This document shows positions 6,510-8,602 of a stretch of 8,602 bases of DNA, piece by piece. Made by a program: the position numbers and the translations under genes. The notes beneath the pieces are model-generated. The model was given only the letters and a program-made list of their open reading frames with translations, was not told the DNA's origin and did not search any database. The stretch spans positions 1 to 8,602 of the forward strand of contig JAJFIG010000014.1 of the NCBI GenBank assembly GCA_021775195.1. The letters are read 5' to 3'. Position 1 is the first letter of the stretch; each line of letters begins with the position of its first letter. The stretch is from Rhodospirillales bacterium. GTDB lineage: Bacteria; Pseudomonadota; Alphaproteobacteria; Rhodospirillales; 2-02-FULL-58-16.

Positions 6510-7487
6510 TCAAGCCTGCTCCTGGCGGCGCAAGGTAATGAGGACGATTTCACCGCGGCTGTTGAAGCGGACGGGGAGCGCCGATACGCCGACCCCGGTG
6601 CTGGTGTACCCGACCATCGTGCCATGCCGCCACAGACCCGACGCATAGCCGCGATGGCAGGTGAGATGGGTGATCACGGGCCGGCCTCCAGGGAAGCATA
6701 CCTGACCGCCATGGGTGTGGCCGGCGAGGTAAAGGCGGGTTCCGCGGTCCGCCGCGACACCCGCCAGTTCAGGGGAATGGACGAGGGCAACCTTGAAGCC
6801 CCCCGGAGCCTCGGCAAGGGCATGGCGGGCGGCATCGGTATAGAAGTAATGGACGTCGTCGGTGCCGGTGAAATGGATGCGGGCGCCGTCCCGCTCGATG
6901 GTCCGGGTTTCATTCACCAGGATCCGGATTCCCAGATCTTCGAGGGCCTCGACCATATCCGCGGTATCGTGGTTGCCGAGAATGCCGAGGACGCCATGGC
7001 GGGCCGAAATCCCTGATATCAAATCGCGGAGCGCCGGCAGGATGTGGTCGAAAGGTCCGCTAAAACCGCGTTTGAAATCACCGGTGATGACACAGATATC
7101 CGGATCGAGGTCCTTGGCCAGACCGCGGGCAATTTCCGTTGTCGCGGGAAGAAAGTCCACGTGAGGGTCGCTGATCTGCAGAATCCTGAAACCGTCGAAC
7201 GCCGCCGGAAGGTCGGTGAAGGCAAGCTCCAGGCAGGTGAGTTTGATGTTGAGCGCATTGCGAACGCCGCGCTCGTGTAAGCCCGTAAGCTTGAGTCCTA
7301 AATCGAAGGCACCAAGCAGGACTTTGAAGAGGTCCCAGTGCCGAGTCGCCTGCCGGCCATTCGGGGTGTGCTTCTCGCCCAGGCGTTCCATGCGAATGCG
7401 CTGGCGGTGCCAGACGGCGCGCCTGTCGGTAGCGCCCGCCGCGTCTTGTGGGGTTGTGTCGTTTTTCATCGCTGATTTCGGCCGCAT
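6510..7487 (-). CDS. Calcineurin-like metallophosphoesterase (YkuE/LpxG-like)
   Basis: A 325-residue dinuclear metallophosphoesterase. All family motifs are in order: DPH with Asp107 and His109, GD with Asp137 (ITGDFKRG), GNHD with Asn172 and His173, the single His237 (VALVHSPE), and GHTHGGQ with His257 and His259. The GHTHGGQVCFPGG form and overall layout resemble YkuE-type phosphoesterases and the UDP-diacylglucosamine hydrolase-related group; the substrate cannot be read from sequence. The N-terminal 90 residues are basic, with an amphipathic stretch (WDLFKVLLGAFDLGLKLTGL, about 51-70), which could associate with the membrane, but I see no classical signal peptide. The ATG at 7487 is preceded by a weak GAAG; a second ATG at 7469 would remove six residues. 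It lies 24 bp beyond the tRNA-Pro terminator hairpin with no evident promoter, so it may depend on read-through. Confidence 0.92.
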   Translation of the reverse strand: MRPKSAMKNDTTPQDAAGATDRRAVWHRQRIRMERLGEKHTPNGRQATRHWDLFKVLLGAFDLGLKLTGLHERGVRNALNIKLTCLELAFTDLPAAFDGFRILQISDPHVDFLPATTEIARGLAKDLDPDICVITGDFKRGFSGPFDHILPALRDLISGISARHGVLGILGNHDTADMVEALEDLGIRILVNETRTIERDGARIHFTGTDDVHYFYTDAARHALAEAPGGFKVALVHSPELAGVAADRGTRLYLAGHTHGGQVCFPGGRPVITHLTCHRGYASGLWRHGTMVGYTSTGVGVSALPVRFNSRGEIVLITLRRQEQA

Positions 7488-7511
7488 TGTCTTCGTATGC
7501 GGAAACCAAAC

Positions 7512-7539
7512 AGGGGCCGGTGGTATGCCACCGGCCCCT
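7512..7539 (-). terminator. Intrinsic terminator hairpin of tRNA-Pro
   Basis: A perfect 12-bp GC-rich inverted repeat, AGGGGCCGGTGG and its complement, with a 4-base loop. On the minus strand it begins 8 bases after the tRNA CCA end and is followed by GTTTGGTTTCC, a moderately T-rich tract. Position and stability fit a terminator for the tRNA transcript. The imperfect T-run would allow some read-through to the downstream phosphoesterase. Confidence 0.75.
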
Positions 7540-7547
7540 GGTGGATT

Positions 7548-7624
7548 TGGTCGGAGCGATAGGATTTGAACCTACGACCCCTACACCCCCAGTGTAGTGC
7601 GCTACCAGACTGCGCCACGCTCCG
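7548..7624 (-). tRNA. tRNA-Pro (anticodon GGG)
   Basis: The minus strand folds as a 77-nt tRNA: acceptor stem CGGAGCG/CGCTCCG, a D arm with GTCTGGTAGCGC, anticodon stem CTACA/TGTAG enclosing the 7-base loop CTGGGGG (anticodon GGG at positions 34-36), a variable loop, and a T arm with GGTTCAAATCC. The discriminator is A and CCA is encoded (7550-7548). GGG reads CCC and CCU codons. It lies downstream of the MerR-type gene and has its own promoter and terminator. Confidence 0.97.
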
Positions 7625-7631
7625 AATAAAT

Positions 7632-7654
7632 TCGCCGGTCGGTTCGTCCGGCGA
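7632..7654 (-). terminator. Stem-loop between the MerR-type gene and tRNA-Pro
   Basis: TCGCCGG and CCGGCGA form a perfect 7-bp stem with a 9-base loop. On the minus strand AATTTATT follows, a weak T-rich tail, so it may terminate ihfA-MerR transcripts. It also falls inside the predicted 5' leader of pre-tRNA-Pro, between the promoter and the mature tRNA, 7 bases before the first tRNA base. It could therefore be a leader structure seen by RNase P instead. Confidence 0.4.
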
Positions 7655-7664
7655 CACTTGATCC

Positions 7665-7693
7665 ACTATATTTGCCGTACCACGAAGGTGCAA
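7665..7693 (-). promoter_or_regulatory. Promoter of tRNA-Pro
   Basis: On the minus strand TTGCAC (7693-7688) and TATAGT (7670-7665) are spaced by exactly 17 bases; the -10 matches consensus at five of six positions. This is the best promoter in the window. The start would be near 7658, giving a leader of about 34 bases before the tRNA. It begins only 15 bases after the stop of the MerR-type gene. Confidence 0.65.
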
Positions 7694-7707
7694 TGAAGAG
7701 GTAACGC

Positions 7708-8139
7708 TCAGGTGCCGGCGCCGTTGCGCAGAAGGTCGCGCAGTTCCTCCAGGTCGCCGAGAACCGATTTCAGTTCGGTCCGCCGGCGCTCATCGAGGCC
7801 GGGGCGCGCGGCTGCGTTCGTGGTCTCCTGGTTGCCGTTGCTCGGGGCCTTGGCCCCATTCTGGCGCAACAGTTTCTGGACGCCCTTGATGGTATATCCG
7901 TCGTTGTAGAGAAGATTGCGTATCCGCCGCAACAGCAGGACGTCTTCCGGACGGTAGTAGCGGCGCCCGCCGCCCCGCTTCAGGGGTCGGACATGTGGAA
8001 ACTTGGTTTCCCAGAACCGCAGTACGTGCTGGGGAAGGTCGAGCTCATCCGAAACTTCGCTGATCGTACGAAACGCGGCAGACGATTTGCCGCTGCGGCG
8101 CGAAAGCGAGATGTTTTCTGCTGCCTCCGCCATGGTCAC
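7708..8139 (-). CDS. MerR-family transcriptional regulator (ihfA-linked type)
   Basis: DNA-binding protein with an N-terminal MerR winged helix: [22 protein letters not shown] (about 23-44), [20 protein letters not shown] (about 54-73) and the following helix [18 protein letters not shown] (76-93). A short polar linker and a charged, coiled-coil-like C-terminal helix (about 116-139) follow, likely for dimerisation. There are no Cys residues and no ligand domain, so it is not a metal sensor of the MerR/CueR kind; the target is unknown. The GTG at 8139 was chosen because GAGG lies 7 bases upstream and it overlaps the ihfA stop by 4 nt (GTGA); the ATG at 8133 is a close alternative, 2 bp after that stop. 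Family knowledge places such a regulator directly after ihfA in many alphaproteobacteria. Confidence 0.92.
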   Translation of the reverse strand: MTMAEAAENISLSRRSGKSSAAFRTISEVSDELDLPQHVLRFWETKFPHVRPLKRGGGRRYYRPEDVLLLRRIRNLLYNDGYTIKGVQKLLRQNGAKAPSNGNQETTNAAARPGLDERRRTELKSVLGDLEELRDLLRNGAGT

Positions 8140-8450
8140 TCTGCTGCCTCGCCCTGCATCCTTCCATTGATCCGATTTTTCAGAACCTGCGAAGGGCGAA
8201 ATACCAAGACCTTGCGCGGCAAGATCGGCACCTCTTCGCCAGTCTTGGGATTGCGGCCGATCCTTTGCCCCTTCTGGCGAACCGAAAAACTCCCAAAGGA
8301 CGAAACCTTCACTGTTTCCCCATTTGCGAGTGCATCGGATACATACGTCAGTACCGTTTCCAGTAAATCGGCGGACTCATTACGCGAGAGGCCAACCTCC
8401 TGGTACACGGCCTCACTGAGCTGAGCCCGCGTGATCGTCCTGTCAGCCAT
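8136..8450 (-). CDS. ihfA: Integration host factor subunit alpha
   Basis: Alpha subunit of the IHF heterodimer, a nucleoid protein that bends DNA sharply at specific sites and helps transcription (including sigma54 promoters), replication and recombination. The 104 residues match the HU/IHF family: [23 protein letters not shown], a dimerisation core with VKVSSFGSF (47-55), and the DNA-binding arm [12 protein letters not shown] (65-76) with the intercalating Pro68, ending in [13 protein letters not shown]. The ATG at 8450 is preceded by GGGGAGG with an 8-base spacer and is the family's normal start; a TTG at 8501 would add 17 unrelated residues. The stop overlaps the start of the MerR-type gene. 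No ihfB is in the window. IHF acting at NtrC-dependent promoters is known, but linkage with the ntrB region here may be coincidental. Confidence 0.96.
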   Translation of the reverse strand: MADRTITRAQLSEAVYQEVGLSRNESADLLETVLTYVSDALANGETVKVSSFGSFSVRQKGQRIGRNPKTGEEVPILPRKVLVFRPSQVLKNRINGRMQGEAAE

Positions 8451-8501
8451 GCTGCGATCCTCCCCTATACCTATCCAGCCCCGATCTTCGACGTTTGCCA
8501 A

Positions 8502-8530
8502 AGCCTATCGTGACCGAAGAAATCCGTCAA
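8502..8530 (-). promoter_or_regulatory. Candidate promoter of ihfA and the MerR-type gene
   Basis: On the minus strand TTGACG (8530-8525), five of six consensus matches, is followed after 17 bases by TAGGCT (8507-8502). The start would be near 8495, with a leader of about 45 bases. It lies in the 127-bp gap after the probable fabH stop, so ihfA could be transcribed separately from fatty-acid genes. The -10 resembles that proposed for ispDF (TAGCCT). Confidence 0.45.
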
Positions 8531-8577
8531 TATCAAAGGGATGGATGAAGTGCCCGACTCGGACGATTGGCCCTCAA

Positions 8578-8602
8578 TTACCACCTCACGAGGCTTGCGG
8601 CC
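8578..8602 (-). CDS. fabH: Probable 3' end of fabH (3-oxoacyl-ACP synthase III), partial
   Basis: Only seven full codons and a stop are visible: AASLVRW followed by TAA (8580-8578). FabH proteins typically end in a WGAALVRW-like phrase, and the base at 8602 is compatible with a preceding Trp codon. The plsX-fabH-ihfA-MerR order is common in alphaproteobacteria, which supports the call. The sequence alone is too short to be decisive. FabH condenses acetyl-CoA with malonyl-ACP to start fatty-acid synthesis. Confidence 0.5.

Noticed and set aside
7466..7693. 75-codon minus-strand ORF containing a GSALHWGCRGRRFKS-like phrase
   Set aside because: It runs across the tRNA-Pro gene and its terminator; the phrase is a known kind of artefact from translating tRNA sequence.
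1..8602. CRISPR array, insertion sequence, prophage or toxin-antitoxin pair
   Set aside because: No spaced direct-repeat array, terminal inverted repeats, transposase/integrase motifs or toxin-antitoxin gene pair was found.

Overview
The window looks like core chromosome of a GC-rich alphaproteobacterium, probably Rhodospirillales-like. The assignment rests on gene content and order: a fused ispDF, dusB(nifR3)-ntrB in 4-nt overlap, and a fabH end followed by ihfA, a MerR-type regulator and tRNA-Pro. No transposase, integrase, phage gene, CRISPR array or plasmid function was seen. Coding density is high, and no stretch over 300 bases lacks a gene.

Left part (1-2841, all minus strand): a cytochrome c assembly (CcsA/YpjD-like) membrane protein, then after a 111-bp gap dusB (tRNA-dihydrouridine synthase), whose stop overlaps the start of ntrB (nitrogen-sensing histidine kinase). 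ntrB is cut by the window edge just after its ATP-binding G1 box. The gap before dusB holds a small stem-loop and a possible 14-codon leader ORF.

Middle (2842-5562): a 196-bp divergent spacer with a 13-bp tandem repeat separates the CcsA-like gene from ispDF, the bifunctional MEP-pathway isoprenoid enzyme. A receiver-domain protein follows; at its expected phosphoacceptor position it has Glu instead of Asp, and its helical C-terminal half is unrecognised. It converges on cutA with only 3 bp between stop codons.

Right part (5563-8602): two small unrecognised proteins face each other, then come a calcineurin-type metallophosphoesterase, tRNA-Pro(GGG) with its own promoter and a strong terminator hairpin, a MerR-family regulator, ihfA, and the last codons of what is probably fabH. 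ihfA and the MerR gene overlap by 4 nt, so they form an operon on the minus strand.

The genes mostly serve housekeeping roles: tRNA modification, isoprenoid and fatty-acid synthesis, nitrogen sensing and nucleoid architecture. The less ordinary items are the Glu-substituted receiver, the repeat in the ispDF promoter region, palindromes at predicted promoters, and the two uncharacterised small proteins. I found no evidence of a new defence, mobile or biosynthetic system. All readings come from inspection; no database search was run.
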